Assembly (NCBI GenBank): GCA_012960305.1
Contig: DUBM01000014.1
Location: 372,001-436,000, forward strand
Length of the DNA: 64,000 bases
Direction of reading: 5' to 3'
From: Gammaproteobacteria bacterium
GTDB taxonomy: Bacteria; Pseudomonadota; Gammaproteobacteria; Pseudomonadales; Pseudohongiellaceae
Made by a program: the position numbers and the translations under genes. The notes beneath the pieces are model-generated. The model saw only the letters and a program-made list of their open reading frames with translations. It did not search any database and had not been told where the DNA came from. Shown here in pieces: positions 8,439-17,506 of this stretch (its first letter is position 1; the number at the start of each line of letters is the position of its first letter).

Positions 8439-9638
8439 TTAGTTATAAGGGCCTATTACAGAAATGCTGCATATATTCTGATGAGGGAAACCACCTAAAT
8501 TGTGATTCAAGCCCAACTTAGGATCCGGCAATTGTCTGGCGCCGGCCCTACCTTGAAACTGCAGATAGTTTTCATAAATCATTCGCAAACCTGACGCTCC
8601 GATTGGATGGCCAAAACATTTTAGTCCGCCATCGATCTGGCATGGATTACTACCATCGGCATCGAAGGTCCCGTCTAAAACATCCGTAACTGCCTTCCCT
8701 TCTTCTGCTAACTGCAAATCTTCCATCGTAACCAGTTCAGTGATTGAGAAGCAGTCATGAACTTCAGTCATGGTGATTTCCTGCTTTGGATTTTTAATAC
8801 CGGCTTCATCATAAGCTCGTTGCGCGGCGATACGTGTAGTCTTTAAATAAGAACCATCCCAACTTTCATGACTTGATTCAGTGCCGTTGGAAACAGCAAG
8901 TTGTAGTGCTTTGACTGAGACTAGGTTTTCTTTACCCAAGCTCCTGGCGATTTCAGGAGTTGTTACGATTGCACAGGCGGAACCATCGCTAACGCCACAG
9001 CAATCAAACAAGCCGATCGGTTCAGCAATATAAGGAGCATTAATCGCTTGCTCTTCGGTAATTTCTCTTTGTAAGTGAGCTTTAGGGTTCTTCACTCCAT
9101 TTGCATGGCTCTTCACTGAAACATGGGCCATAGCTCGCTTAAGATCGTCTTTATTGACTTTGTGTTTGACTCGATAGCCACTGGCCAACTGAGCGAAAGC
9201 GCCGGGAGCTGAAAGATTCGGCCAGTACATATCATTTTCTACCCCGCGGGAACGTTGAGGCAATCCACCATAACCGGTGTCTTTTAGTTTTTCGACGCCT
9301 AAGGCAAGAGCGATATCGCAAGCTCCAGATGCCACGGCATAAACTGCCCCTCGAAAAGCTTCGGTGCCAGTGGCGCACATATTCTCGACTTTGGTTACTG
9401 GGATATAGTTGAGCCTAAGAGCAATAGCTAGAGGCATGGCACTAGCACCAACATTGAAAGCATCGATTCCCGCACCGAACCATGCTGCTTCAATCTGATT
9501 TCTTTCAATACCTGCGTCTTCAATACATTCTTCGAATGCCTCTACCATCAGGTCAGCGGGGCTAGATTCCCAACGCTCACCGAATTTGCTGCAACCCATA
9601 CCGAGGATAACGACTTTATCTTTAATTCCGCTGGCCAT
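8439..9638 (-). CDS. Thiolase, SCP2/lipid-transfer type
   Basis: A 399-residue thiolase-superfamily enzyme. Catalytic residues are present: nucleophile Cys88 in VENMCATGTEAF, His294 and Cys296 in EVHDCFS, and His344 in CFGHPIGASG. The sequence style (DYAFE-like opening, MCATGTEA) is that of SCP2-type thiolases and lipid-transfer-like proteins rather than FadA. It could cleave a 3-ketoacyl-CoA or act as a retro-aldolase. It follows the HMG-CoA-synthase-like/DUF35 gene by 120 bases; in archaea and in actinobacterial steroid pathways thiolase-fold enzymes work in complexes with DUF35 proteins, so a physical complex here is plausible inference. Confidence 0.9.
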   Translation of the reverse strand: MASGIKDKVVILGMGCSKFGERWESSPADLMVEAFEECIEDAGIERNQIEAAWFGAGIDAFNVGASAMPLAIALRLNYIPVTKVENMCATGTEAFRGAVYAVASGACDIALALGVEKLKDTGYGGLPQRSRGVENDMYWPNLSAPGAFAQLASGYRVKHKVNKDDLKRAMAHVSVKSHANGVKNPKAHLQREITEEQAINAPYIAEPIGLFDCCGVSDGSACAIVTTPEIARSLGKENLVSVKALQLAVSNGTESSHESWDGSYLKTTRIAAQRAYDEAGIKNPKQEITMTEVHDCFSITELVTMEDLQLAEEGKAVTDVLDGTFDADGSNPCQIDGGLKCFGHPIGASGLRMIYENYLQFQGRAGARQLPDPKLGLNHNLGGFPHQNICSISVIGPYN

Positions 9639-9758
9639 GTTTTAACCCTTTATACTTTTTAATTTAAAAGCCTCCGTTTCTTTTACTTAGGCTTTGAATT
9701 CTAATTCTTAGAACAGATTATAAATACCTTACCGATATCATTTGTCCGTTCATTTTTC

Positions 9759-11198
9759 TTATTCTTCTATTGATGCCTTCCAAAAATATTTTCTAAATCC
9801 ACGTTGCGTATCAAATTGCTTAATTCGAAAATGCACAGCGATTTTAGATCCTGATTCGATGGTGCCTTCGGCAACATCCGTAAAATCCATCATTAGCTTA
9901 CCGCCACCTTCAAACTCTACCATGCCAAAATAGGCAGGCGGATTCCAATCGAAAGTGAGCCTATCTGCCGTCCAAGTTGCTACCTTCCCATTTTTGTCGG
10001 AGAACGGATAATCATCTTGACTCTCCAGTGCATTACACTCCGGATTTACGCAGTACTTGTCTCGAGGAATTTGAACAGTGCCGCATTCTCGACATTTGCC
10101 ACCCAAAAATGCGGTGAGTAAATCTTTACGACGATTATAACCTGATAAGAAAGTTTGTTTGTCCGCTTCGCCGCGCTTACCAATATCTTTCTCAACCAAA
10201 TTATTGAAACTCATAAATCTATTGTAATTAGTGTCTTCGCGTCGCCGAGAAATTGCACCGTTAACTCCTAGCTTAGGTTTGATTGAGCTCACTAGCTCAG
10301 TTGCTCGTAATAAAATCGCGTCACAGCCTTGACCAAAACCTGTTACCAACATCAAGTCACCGGGTGCGGCATTTTGCAAAGCTTTGGCCAGCAGAAGAAT
10401 TGCCTGGGCAGCGCCGACGACACCAACAGTGGCAATCTGATTATCAATGATAGCTTCTGCATTAATGCCCAATTTTTTTGCCAATGCAGCAGGCGTGCGG
10501 GCTTGGTCGGTTGGCAGAATAAAATGCTTTATATCTGCTGCTCCTACCGAAGCATTTTCCAGCACGTTTGCAACTACCTTAGGCAAAGTTTTCATGAATC
10601 CTTCATCACGAATCCACCGTTCTTCCCAATCATAGTTGAAACTGGAATCTTCCCCCCGGTAGTGATCAACGAAGTCTTCAGCCAAAGTCTCGGCACCGAG
10701 AAATTCGGCAATGATATTTTCTGAGCCGGTGGTAATCGCCGCTGCTGCATCGCCCCACAACATTTCAGATCTTGAGCCCGCTTTCGTTCGTCTATGTTCT
10801 GACGCCACCAACATGGCGGTTCCTTGGCTATTAGCTTCCAGCAATGAAATAAGAGCTGAAGTCGCTGCCCGTTGTGACGCCCCAATATCCATACTGCGTA
10901 AACTGCGATCCAAATTTAGAGCCTCGCTTACTACAACTGAATTTTGTCTATCGAGAAACGGGAAAGTGGTTGATGCCATATAAAGAGCAGATAAAGATCT
11001 CTTATCTAAAGCTGTTAAGCAATCAGTTGCAGCCTCAACAGCCATGGTAATGGAGTCTTCATCCCAATTGCAGATACTACGCTCGCCTTTTGCTAGTAAA
11101 TTTAAACCAGCATCAAACCAGGCGTTTGCTTCGGCTATCGCTTTTTTGCTTAGTCGTGCTCGGGGAATGTAAGCGCCGTAGGCGGTAATTCCTATCAT
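9759..11198 (-). CDS. HMG-CoA-synthase-like protein fused to DUF35 zinc-ribbon/OB-fold
   Basis: A 479-residue fusion. Residues 1-310 are a thiolase-fold, KASIII/HMG-CoA-synthase-like domain (MIGITAYGAYIPR; VTGFGQGCDAILLR). Residues about 355-479 are a DUF35 module: a zinc ribbon with Cys369, Cys372, Cys383 and Cys388, then an OB-fold (ATWTADRL, YFGMVEFEGGGKLMMDF). At the place where HMG-CoA synthase has its nucleophilic Cys the chain reads GASQRAAT, with Ser108 instead of Cys, so ordinary HMG-CoA synthase chemistry is doubtful. It sits 10 bases after the upstream dehydrogenase and just before the thiolase. A scaffolding or non-canonical condensing/retro-Claisen role is inferred. Confidence 0.85.
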   Translation of the reverse strand: MIGITAYGAYIPRARLSKKAIAEANAWFDAGLNLLAKGERSICNWDEDSITMAVEAATDCLTALDKRSLSALYMASTTFPFLDRQNSVVVSEALNLDRSLRSMDIGASQRAATSALISLLEANSQGTAMLVASEHRRTKAGSRSEMLWGDAAAAITTGSENIIAEFLGAETLAEDFVDHYRGEDSSFNYDWEERWIRDEGFMKTLPKVVANVLENASVGAADIKHFILPTDQARTPAALAKKLGINAEAIIDNQIATVGVVGAAQAILLLAKALQNAAPGDLMLVTGFGQGCDAILLRATELVSSIKPKLGVNGAISRRREDTNYNRFMSFNNLVEKDIGKRGEADKQTFLSGYNRRKDLLTAFLGGKCRECGTVQIPRDKYCVNPECNALESQDDYPFSDKNGKVATWTADRLTFDWNPPAYFGMVEFEGGGKLMMDFTDVAEGTIESGSKIAVHFRIKQFDTQRGFRKYFWKASIEE

Positions 11199-11208
11199 GT
11201 CTTTCCCC

Positions 11209-12360
11209 TTAAACTGTTCGTCCGATTACTAATTTCATTACCTCTGATGCACCACCATAAATTCGCCGTACTCGAGAATCTACAAATAAACGAGAAATAG
11301 GATACTCGCGCATATAACCGTAGCCGCCGAATAATTGCAGACAATCATCAACGATCTTATTGCCAGTTTCGGTGGTCCATAGCTTAGCCATAGCACCTTC
11401 TTCTGGGGTTAACTTACCTTGGTCTATTTTGGTCAGGCATTGATCGATATATGCCCAGCCTACTGCTAAGCTAGTTTTTATTTCAGCAAGCTTAAATTGG
11501 GTGTTCTGAAATTCAAAAAGTTGTTTCCCAAATGCCTTCCGTCCTTTCACGTACTCCGTGGTAAGCTCGAATGCTCTTTGCGCTTCTGCTAGTGCTCTGC
11601 AGGCTATGGTGATTCGTTCTCGCGGCAGCTCATTCATTAGCACCGCAAACCCTCCTCCTTCTTGACCTAACAAGTTAGAAACAGGAACTCGCACATCTGA
11701 GAAAAACATTTCTGAAGTATCCGCTGCCTTTTGTCCGATTTTGTCTAGATTCCTGCCTCTTTCAAAGCCTTCACACTCTGTCTCAACAATAATTAGGCTA
11801 ATTCCCCGAGCGCCCGCATCGGGATTAGTTGAGCAAGCAAGGAGAATGAAATTGCAGTTTTGGCCATTGGTGATGAAGGTTTTCTGACCATTAATCACAT
11901 ATTCATCGCCGTCTCTTATAGCCGAAGTACGTAAAGCCTTCAAATCTGAGCCACAGCCTGGCTCAGTCATGCCAATTGCAGCGATTGATTCGCCAGTGAC
12001 CATTTTGGGTAACCATTGATGCTTCTGCTCTTCAGTGCCACTGTTTAATAAATAATAGGCGACGATGTCAGATGACACCGAGAATCCGACACTGGCGCCA
12101 CCGATGGCATAGCCAACCTCTTCAGAAAGCACCATATTGTAAAAAAAATCCGCACCGGGCCCACCGTACTCTTCAGGAATTCCACAACAATGAAAACCAT
12201 TTGCTCCTGCCTGCAACCAGAATTTCTTGGGCAAAACCCCTTCGTCTTCCCATTTGGCGATATTTGGTTCCAACTCCTCTCTGAAGAAACGGCGGGCGTT
12301 GCTTCTGAATAGTTCATGATCACTATTGAAGATCGCGCGGTTATGCATTGGTTGAACCAC
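11209..12360 (-). CDS. Acyl-CoA dehydrogenase (long-chain/isovaleryl type)
   Basis: First gene of the catabolic operon, 383 residues, normal for the family. Motifs: IGMTEPGCGSDLKALRTSA (flavin/substrate), KTFITNGQNCNF, ERITIACRALAEAQ, GRKAFGKQLFEFQ and, near the C-terminus, LFGGYGYMREYPISR and IYGGASEVM. The IYGG form, rather than IYEG, is typical of LCAD and isovaleryl-CoA dehydrogenase, where the catalytic Glu sits elsewhere in the chain. With the second dehydrogenase downstream, the operon can perform two different alpha,beta-dehydrogenations. Confidence 0.9.
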   Translation of the reverse strand: MVQPMHNRAIFNSDHELFRSNARRFFREELEPNIAKWEDEGVLPKKFWLQAGANGFHCCGIPEEYGGPGADFFYNMVLSEEVGYAIGGASVGFSVSSDIVAYYLLNSGTEEQKHQWLPKMVTGESIAAIGMTEPGCGSDLKALRTSAIRDGDEYVINGQKTFITNGQNCNFILLACSTNPDAGARGISLIIVETECEGFERGRNLDKIGQKAADTSEMFFSDVRVPVSNLLGQEGGGFAVLMNELPRERITIACRALAEAQRAFELTTEYVKGRKAFGKQLFEFQNTQFKLAEIKTSLAVGWAYIDQCLTKIDQGKLTPEEGAMAKLWTTETGNKIVDDCLQLFGGYGYMREYPISRLFVDSRVRRIYGGASEVMKLVIGRTV

Positions 12361-12547
12361 CTACTGTAATGAGGTTTTAGTGGATTGAAGAGTCTAGCGG
12401 AAAACGAAATTGATTGCGATGCAGAACTGAATAGAAATAGGTGCCGGGGAGCCGTATTCAAACAGACCTCTACGCCACAAATTTCACTAATTAATAATAG
12501 GCGCCATATACACCATTATTCTCTTAATTCAATTTTATTGACTTAAA

Positions 12548-13021
12548 TTACAGTCCTAGCGCTTTCATCATTAATAAGGTGTCTTCATCTTTATAGTTAA
12601 ACTGTTCGATGACCTGCCAACCTAGCTCTGAATAAAGACCACCACTTAGATTGATTGTTTGCAAATATAGATAGGGCAAATTCCTTTCTCGGGCCATTTT
12701 AACAATCTTCATGGTCATTGCTGAAGCAATTCTACTACCTCTATATTGTTCCATAACGAATACGGACCCTAACCAATACTTATTACTAGGATATACATCT
12801 TCTAATTCCTGAAGTTTCAGTGCAGCCGAACCTACATAAATGCCGTTCAATACAGCTAGTACATGAATTGGTAGATCACCTGAGCTCAGGGAGGAGGCCA
12901 ATTGATGAATATTCTTATCCCTATCTGGCCCCATGCGATCACCCCAGACCGTATACCACCAGTCTATTACCATGGGGACCAAGTCTGGACGGTCTACCAG
13001 CAATTCGTAATTTAATCCCAT
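12548..13021 (-). CDS. GNAT-family N-acetyltransferase
   Basis: A 157-residue acetyltransferase of the GNAT fold. The acetyl-CoA pyrophosphate loop is visible as EQYRGSRIASAM, preceded by the beta-strand YWLGSVFVM and followed by ARERNLPYLYLQT. It stands alone between the catabolic operon and the beta-lactamase-like gene, on the same strand. Substrate is unknown. Confidence 0.75.
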   Translation of the reverse strand: MGLNYELLVDRPDLVPMVIDWWYTVWGDRMGPDRDKNIHQLASSLSSGDLPIHVLAVLNGIYVGSAALKLQELEDVYPSNKYWLGSVFVMEQYRGSRIASAMTMKIVKMARERNLPYLYLQTINLSGGLYSELGWQVIEQFNYKDEDTLLMMKALGL

Positions 13022-13351
13022 GATTGTTCACTACACCAAGGTTTAGAAAACCGAGAGCTAAGAAATCGGAATCGAGGGTTTCATTTAACCGAAAAATAGA
13101 AAGAAATCAGACTATTGAATCCAACTCCTTGCGTTTTTTGGCCCATGAAGCCAATGCTTATGCCTGAGTTCTCAATAGGGAATAACTGGCATAAACGCAG
13201 TTCTAGATTATAAAGACCTGTCTAACTATAGATAGAGAGAAAACTGTATATTGATGAGAAGCTGCATGAAACAATTACTGCCACATATTAAATTAGACAA
13301 AGATGCAGGCAAGAGATTACAGACTAATAATATGTGTTATTTTTTAGCTTG
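13022..13351. other. Gene-free interval
   Basis: About 330 bases of AT-rich sequence between two minus-strand genes. I see no tRNA, coding frame, strong hairpin or convincing promoter. It presumably holds the GNAT gene's promoter and the 3' end of the upstream transcript. Confidence 0.4.
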
Positions 13352-14668
13352 TTAGCGTCTTTCAGTAATCGCAGCATCAACTAGATGAGTAAAATCTTCA
13401 CGGAACCCCCCGCCGCGAGAGGGAGATATCTGTGCCATGATGACGATGACCGTACCTTGCACCGGATCGATGAAATATCGAGTGCCAGCGGAGCCATCCC
13501 ACCAAATGGTGCCTTCGCTCACTGGAAAATTATAAGCAGTTGAATCAATTACCAGATTGAAGCCACCTAATGTCCAGCCGGAACCTAACCAATAACCACT
13601 GTCACCAATCGGCATGGCCTGGTCGGGCACAGCGTTTTTATAAATCAGCTCTGCTGTAGAGGCGCTCAGTAAGCGGTTGTCATTGAGAACACCTCGATTG
13701 AGTACCAGTTGACTGAAGCGCATATAGTCCATGACTGAAGACAGTAAGCCGACGCCGCCCTCAATAAGTTTTGGTTTCATCGTGAATGGAATATTTTCAA
13801 TTTGGTGAGGAAGTAAACGACCATCGATCGGACGATAGAGGCTAGCTAGACGGTCAGCATTTGAGCCTTCTGCCCAGAACATAGTGCTATCCATTCCCAA
13901 TGGGTCTAACAGCTCGTTTTCCAGATATCGATCGAATGGCATACCAGACCATACTTCGACTAATTTTCCGAGAATGGTTGCGTGTATCCCATAACGGAAT
14001 TCAGTGCCAGGATCCTGAAATAATGGCACCCTTGCCGCATTCTTAACCATTTGGTCAAGCGTAATATTCTTATTTCTAACGTTATTTTCACGATAAAGTC
14101 TTGAGCTACGACTCCCCAAACCTGATGTATGAGTCAGTAAATGGGCCACAGTGATTTCGTTAGCACGAGGTTTAGTTTGAGAAATATCTGTACTACTGGA
14201 ATCCAAAAGAACGCGCTGACTTTCAAACTCTGGCAGATACATCTTAATGGGATCATCGAATTTAAATTTGCCCTGATCATACATTTGCAGTACAGCGAGG
14301 CTAGTAATTTGTCGAGTCATTGAGTATGTGCGGAACAAAGCGTTGTCGATCATTGGTTTTTCCTGTTCTAAATCCATTTGCCCCAATGACTCGAAATAGA
14401 CGATTTTCCCGTCTCGAGCAACAGCAGCGACCACGCCGGCAATATCCCCATCATCAATGTGTTGTTGAAGACTTTCGGTGGCGGCAGCTAACTGACTAGA
14501 AGACATCCCCACTGTCTCAGCTCCCACGAAAGGAAAACTCTGAGCTAACATCTGATTACAATAGACTAAGCCACACAGCAGAAAAAATGACCGGCGCAAA
14601 CTAATAGAAATTTGCATCATTCTTCGATCAGGCTCTTTAGAGAATTTTCTGCTCATTGTAACTTCCAT
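13352..14668 (-). CDS. Beta-lactamase-fold serine hydrolase with altered SxxK motif
   Basis: A 438-residue class C beta-lactamase-like (Pfam Beta-lactamase) protein, probably exported: a basic start then SFFLLCGLVYCNQMLAQ, a signal peptide cleaved near AQS. The nucleophile is Ser116 in TYSMTRQ; the usual general-base Lys of SxxK is Arg119 (CGA codon). The second motif Tyr is probably Tyr226 in FRYGIHATILG, and HLLTHTSGLG and WWDGSAGTRYF are typical of EstB/CubicO-type esterases. Translation may start at the internal ATG at 14656, which has GGAAG just before it. The Lys-to-Arg change could reduce or abolish hydrolysis; the rest of the frame is intact. Confidence 0.85.
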   Translation of the reverse strand: MEVTMSRKFSKEPDRRMMQISISLRRSFFLLCGLVYCNQMLAQSFPFVGAETVGMSSSQLAAATESLQQHIDDGDIAGVVAAVARDGKIVYFESLGQMDLEQEKPMIDNALFRTYSMTRQITSLAVLQMYDQGKFKFDDPIKMYLPEFESQRVLLDSSSTDISQTKPRANEITVAHLLTHTSGLGSRSSRLYRENNVRNKNITLDQMVKNAARVPLFQDPGTEFRYGIHATILGKLVEVWSGMPFDRYLENELLDPLGMDSTMFWAEGSNADRLASLYRPIDGRLLPHQIENIPFTMKPKLIEGGVGLLSSVMDYMRFSQLVLNRGVLNDNRLLSASTAELIYKNAVPDQAMPIGDSGYWLGSGWTLGGFNLVIDSTAYNFPVSEGTIWWDGSAGTRYFIDPVQGTVIVIMAQISPSRGGGFREDFTHLVDAAITERR

Positions 14669-15309
14669 CTACTTAGTTAGTATGCTTTAAGAATCTTTTG
14701 TCTCTCACAACGTCTTAATCTAGTGTTCTATGACCTATCCGTAAAAGTGAATTTAGACAGGTACAGCTGATTAACAGGACGCTAAACGTTTTCTGATAAT
14801 TTGTCTAGAGAGAAGTAACTCGCCCGCCCATAAGAGACGACCGGCTAGTAATCATGGGATCTAAACTGTCATAGTCGTAGTTAAAGCGAAGACAGGTTGA
14901 GAAAAATTATACTGAATTTTTCTATCTCCACCAAGGTTGATTCTTTCGTTTTTTGTCGATAAAGACTATTCAACAACTCAAGCCGAAAATAAACCATCTT
15001 TTTGAATGTTTTTGCCGCAGTTTAATTATTATGAGAAATAGAGTCATCGACATTTTCCAGCTTGTTCCGAAGTTCTGAAATTTCCAACAGGAATTTACCT
15101 CTTACTTGATAGCTTAATAGCTGAGAAGGGCATACGAGCGTTGAAGGCCAACGTTACGTAACATAAAACTAACTTCTTGTCAGTTATGATCAATTCCGCC
15201 TTCCTAACGGTTCCTTGTTAACCAAAATTACATCAGAGCTTAGCAGCCAATACGGGACTCCCCCTAGGCTTATGATTAAACATGGTCAACATTGAGAAAT
15301 ATAAAAGGT
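14669..15309. other. Long gene-free interval
   Basis: About 640 bases with stops in all frames, no tRNA-like cloverleaf, no repeats and no hairpin followed by a T-run that I could find. It separates two minus-strand genes. It may be the remains of a lost gene, but nothing recognisable is left. Confidence 0.4.
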
Positions 15310-16134
15310 TTAATTCGATGTATCCAGCAGGGATTCCCAGTCGTACTTAACATCGGCAATCCCAATAAAATGTGGGTTCAGGAGCTCTTCCTTCTGGTTA
15401 TACCTAAGGGTTTGGAAATTTGTATCTACGATTTCGCCACCCGCTGCCGAAACTACTGCGTGGGCGGCGGCCGTATCCCATTCACAGGTAGGCGCCAATC
15501 TTGGATAAATGTCAGCGGCCCCCTCGGCCAACAGGCATATTTTCAGTGAACTTCCCATACTTACCACTTCAGTTTCGCCGAATCGCTCCTTAATTAACTG
15601 GAGTAGATCATCTACCAATTCGCCACGGTGGCTCCTGCTGGCTACTACACGAATCAATTGAGTTGGTGACTCTATCGACGAACATTTAATTTGCTTAGTG
15701 CCTGCCTTGGAGGATTTCCAAGCACCCAAACCCAGCTTGCCGACATAGGTAGTATCTAGCACGGGCACATGAACCACACCTAATGTCGCTTGGCCTTTTT
15801 CTATCAGAGCAATGTTTACCGTGAACTCACCGTTGCGTTTAACAAACTCTTTGGTTCCGTCTAGAGGATCAACTAACCAATAACGCTCCCAGGAATGACG
15901 TTCTTTGGAGCTAATGGATTCGGACTCCTCGGAAAGTACGGGAATCTGATCATCGAGAGTAATTAGCCGCTCCACGATTAGAGTATGGGCACGCCGATCT
16001 GCTTCAGTGAGAGGAGAGTCGTCTGCTTTAGTTGAAACGGCGATGTCACCGGCTTGATTATAAACGGCCAGAATCTCTTGCCCTGCCGCCAAAGCAATAT
16101 TAACTACACTGTCGAGCAAAGTGTCATTCCACAT
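15310..16134 (-). CDS. cysQ: 3'(2'),5'-bisphosphate nucleotidase CysQ
   Basis: An inositol-monophosphatase-family phosphatase of 274 residues, slightly longer than E. coli CysQ (246). Metal-binding motifs: Glu69-Glu70 in LSEES, DPLDGTKEF (89-97), and EWDTAAAHAVV near the C-terminus. The TKEF form of the second motif is the CysQ signature. It removes 3'-phosphate from PAP (and PAPS), protecting sulfate assimilation. It is divergent from the yrfG-hslR pair, a neighbourhood seen in other gammaproteobacteria. Confidence 0.93.
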   Translation of the reverse strand: MWNDTLLDSVVNIALAAGQEILAVYNQAGDIAVSTKADDSPLTEADRRAHTLIVERLITLDDQIPVLSEESESISSKERHSWERYWLVDPLDGTKEFVKRNGEFTVNIALIEKGQATLGVVHVPVLDTTYVGKLGLGAWKSSKAGTKQIKCSSIESPTQLIRVVASRSHRGELVDDLLQLIKERFGETEVVSMGSSLKICLLAEGAADIYPRLAPTCEWDTAAAHAVVSAAGGEIVDTNFQTLRYNQKEELLNPHFIGIADVKYDWESLLDTSN

Positions 16135-16259
16135 TTATAAACTCACTTAGGTCTTTGAATTAGATCATGGTGATTTTAATTTCTGGCTTGCTTAGGTAAG
16201 CTGATGCATCTTGCAATACGGAATGATTATTGCCAAGTAATTTTCCCTGGAGATTCTCA

Positions 16260-16943
16260 ATGCTTTCGTGGAGCGACATCGACACCATCATGTTTGACAT
16301 GGATGGAACACTATTAGACCTGCACTTCGATAGTTATTTCTGGCACAATCTGGTTCCTCAAGTCTACAGTGAAAAGCATAATATTAGTGTAGAGGCAGCA
16401 CGAGAAAAAATCTTTGCCGAGTATGAAAAAATTTACGGCTCACTGGATTGGTATTGTCTCAACTACTGGACCAAAAAACTAGATCTCGACATTGGAGAAT
16501 TGAAAACTACAATCACTCATAAGATCGCAATTCGTCCTAATGTACTAATCTTGTTACAAGAGCTCCAATTATTGGGGAAGAGAATTATTCTAATAACTAA
16601 TGCTCACCCGATAAGCTTGAATATTAAAATGAAGCACACCGGACTCGCAGTTTTTTTCCATCAATGCATTAGTTCTCATTCGCTTAAGTTGGCGAAAGAG
16701 AATTCTGGCTTCTGGGAAAAACTTCAGAGTCTTGAATCTTATAACCCCGATCGGACTGTTTTGTTCGATGATTCCTTACCAGTCTTACAACAGGCTAAGC
16801 GAGAAGGAATAAAGCATTTGTTCGGCATCGTGAAACCTGATAGTCAAAATTCGCCCGTTGAGTTAGAAGAATTTTCACAGATCGACGACTTTAATCAAGT
16901 TCTGCCTTCTTCTTTAAGCACTAAGGAAATCACTAATGACTGA
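16260..16943 (+). CDS. yrfG: GMP/IMP nucleotidase YrfG-like HAD hydrolase
   Basis: A HAD-superfamily phosphatase of 227 residues. Motif I is FDMDGTLLD (Asp13, Asp15), motif II lies in IILITNAH, and motif IV in VLFDDSLPVL. Length and the HFDSYFW segment match E. coli YrfG, a purine 5'-nucleotidase. I chose the ATG at 16260 because CTGGAG lies eight bases before it; the frame is open to a TTG at 16230 that has no ribosome binding site. It overlaps hslR by eight bases, as in E. coli where the two genes adjoin. Confidence 0.88.
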   Translation: MLSWSDIDTIMFDMDGTLLDLHFDSYFWHNLVPQVYSEKHNISVEAAREKIFAEYEKIYGSLDWYCLNYWTKKLDLDIGELKTTITHKIAIRPNVLILLQELQLLGKRIILITNAHPISLNIKMKHTGLAVFFHQCISSHSLKLAKENSGFWEKLQSLESYNPDRTVLFDDSLPVLQQAKREGIKHLFGIVKPDSQNSPVELEEFSQIDDFNQVLPSSLSTKEITND

Positions 16944-17376
16944 ATCCAAATCCATTAGGTCTAATTCCAATGCTGGTTCTAAAATTGCCTCAGAGAGCAT
17001 GGTTAAAGTTCGATTAGATAAATGGCTATGGGCTGCACGCTTCTATAAGACTCGTGCACTTGCCAAGCAGGCAGTTGATGGTGGCAAAATCCAATGTAAC
17101 GGCAATCGCACTAAACCTAGTAAAGAAATCAATACCGGCACAGAAATTACGTTGAAGCAGGGCTATGATGACAAGACTGTCACAGTAGTCGCATTAAGTG
17201 AACAGCGTCGAGGCGCGCCAGAGGCGCAACGACTATACGAAGAAACTCTCGCGAGCATGGAGCAACGAGAAAAGCTGTCTGCCCAACGAAAGGCACAGCC
17301 TAGCCATTGGGCTACCCCAACCAAGCCAAATAAAAAAGATAGAAGACTGATCCAGAAATTTAAGCAGGGAAAATAG
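16936..17376 (+). CDS. hslR: Heat-shock protein Hsp15 (S4 RNA-binding)
   Basis: A 146-residue S4-domain protein. The S4 segment VRLDKWLWAARFYKTR, then QAVDGGKIQCNG, is nearly identical in style to E. coli Hsp15, followed by a basic tail rich in Lys and Arg. Hsp15 binds 50S subunits carrying stalled peptidyl-tRNA and helps recycle them. The gene is coupled to yrfG by an 8-base overlap. Confidence 0.92.
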   Translation: MTESKSIRSNSNAGSKIASESMVKVRLDKWLWAARFYKTRALAKQAVDGGKIQCNGNRTKPSKEINTGTEITLKQGYDDKTVTVVALSEQRRGAPEAQRLYEETLASMEQREKLSAQRKAQPSHWATPTKPNKKDRRLIQKFKQGK

Positions 17377-17423
17377 AGCCTGAGCGGAACAACTGAGCCG
17401 TGAATAGCTAAGAGATTCAGCTG

Positions 17424-17453
17424 TTAGCACAAAGTCACGATGTTTGTCATAAT
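17424..17453 (+). promoter_or_regulatory. Putative sigma-70 promoter for gshA
   Basis: TTAGCA (17424-17429), an 18-base spacer and CATAAT (17448-17453) preceded by TGT, giving an extended -10 character. It ends about 54 bases before the preferred gshA start. Assigned by eye only. Confidence 0.35.
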
Positions 17454-17506
17454 GCCGCTCTCTCAATGAGCTAGGCCTTGGCTCTGAAGTGGCAACAGGA
17501 GTGACC

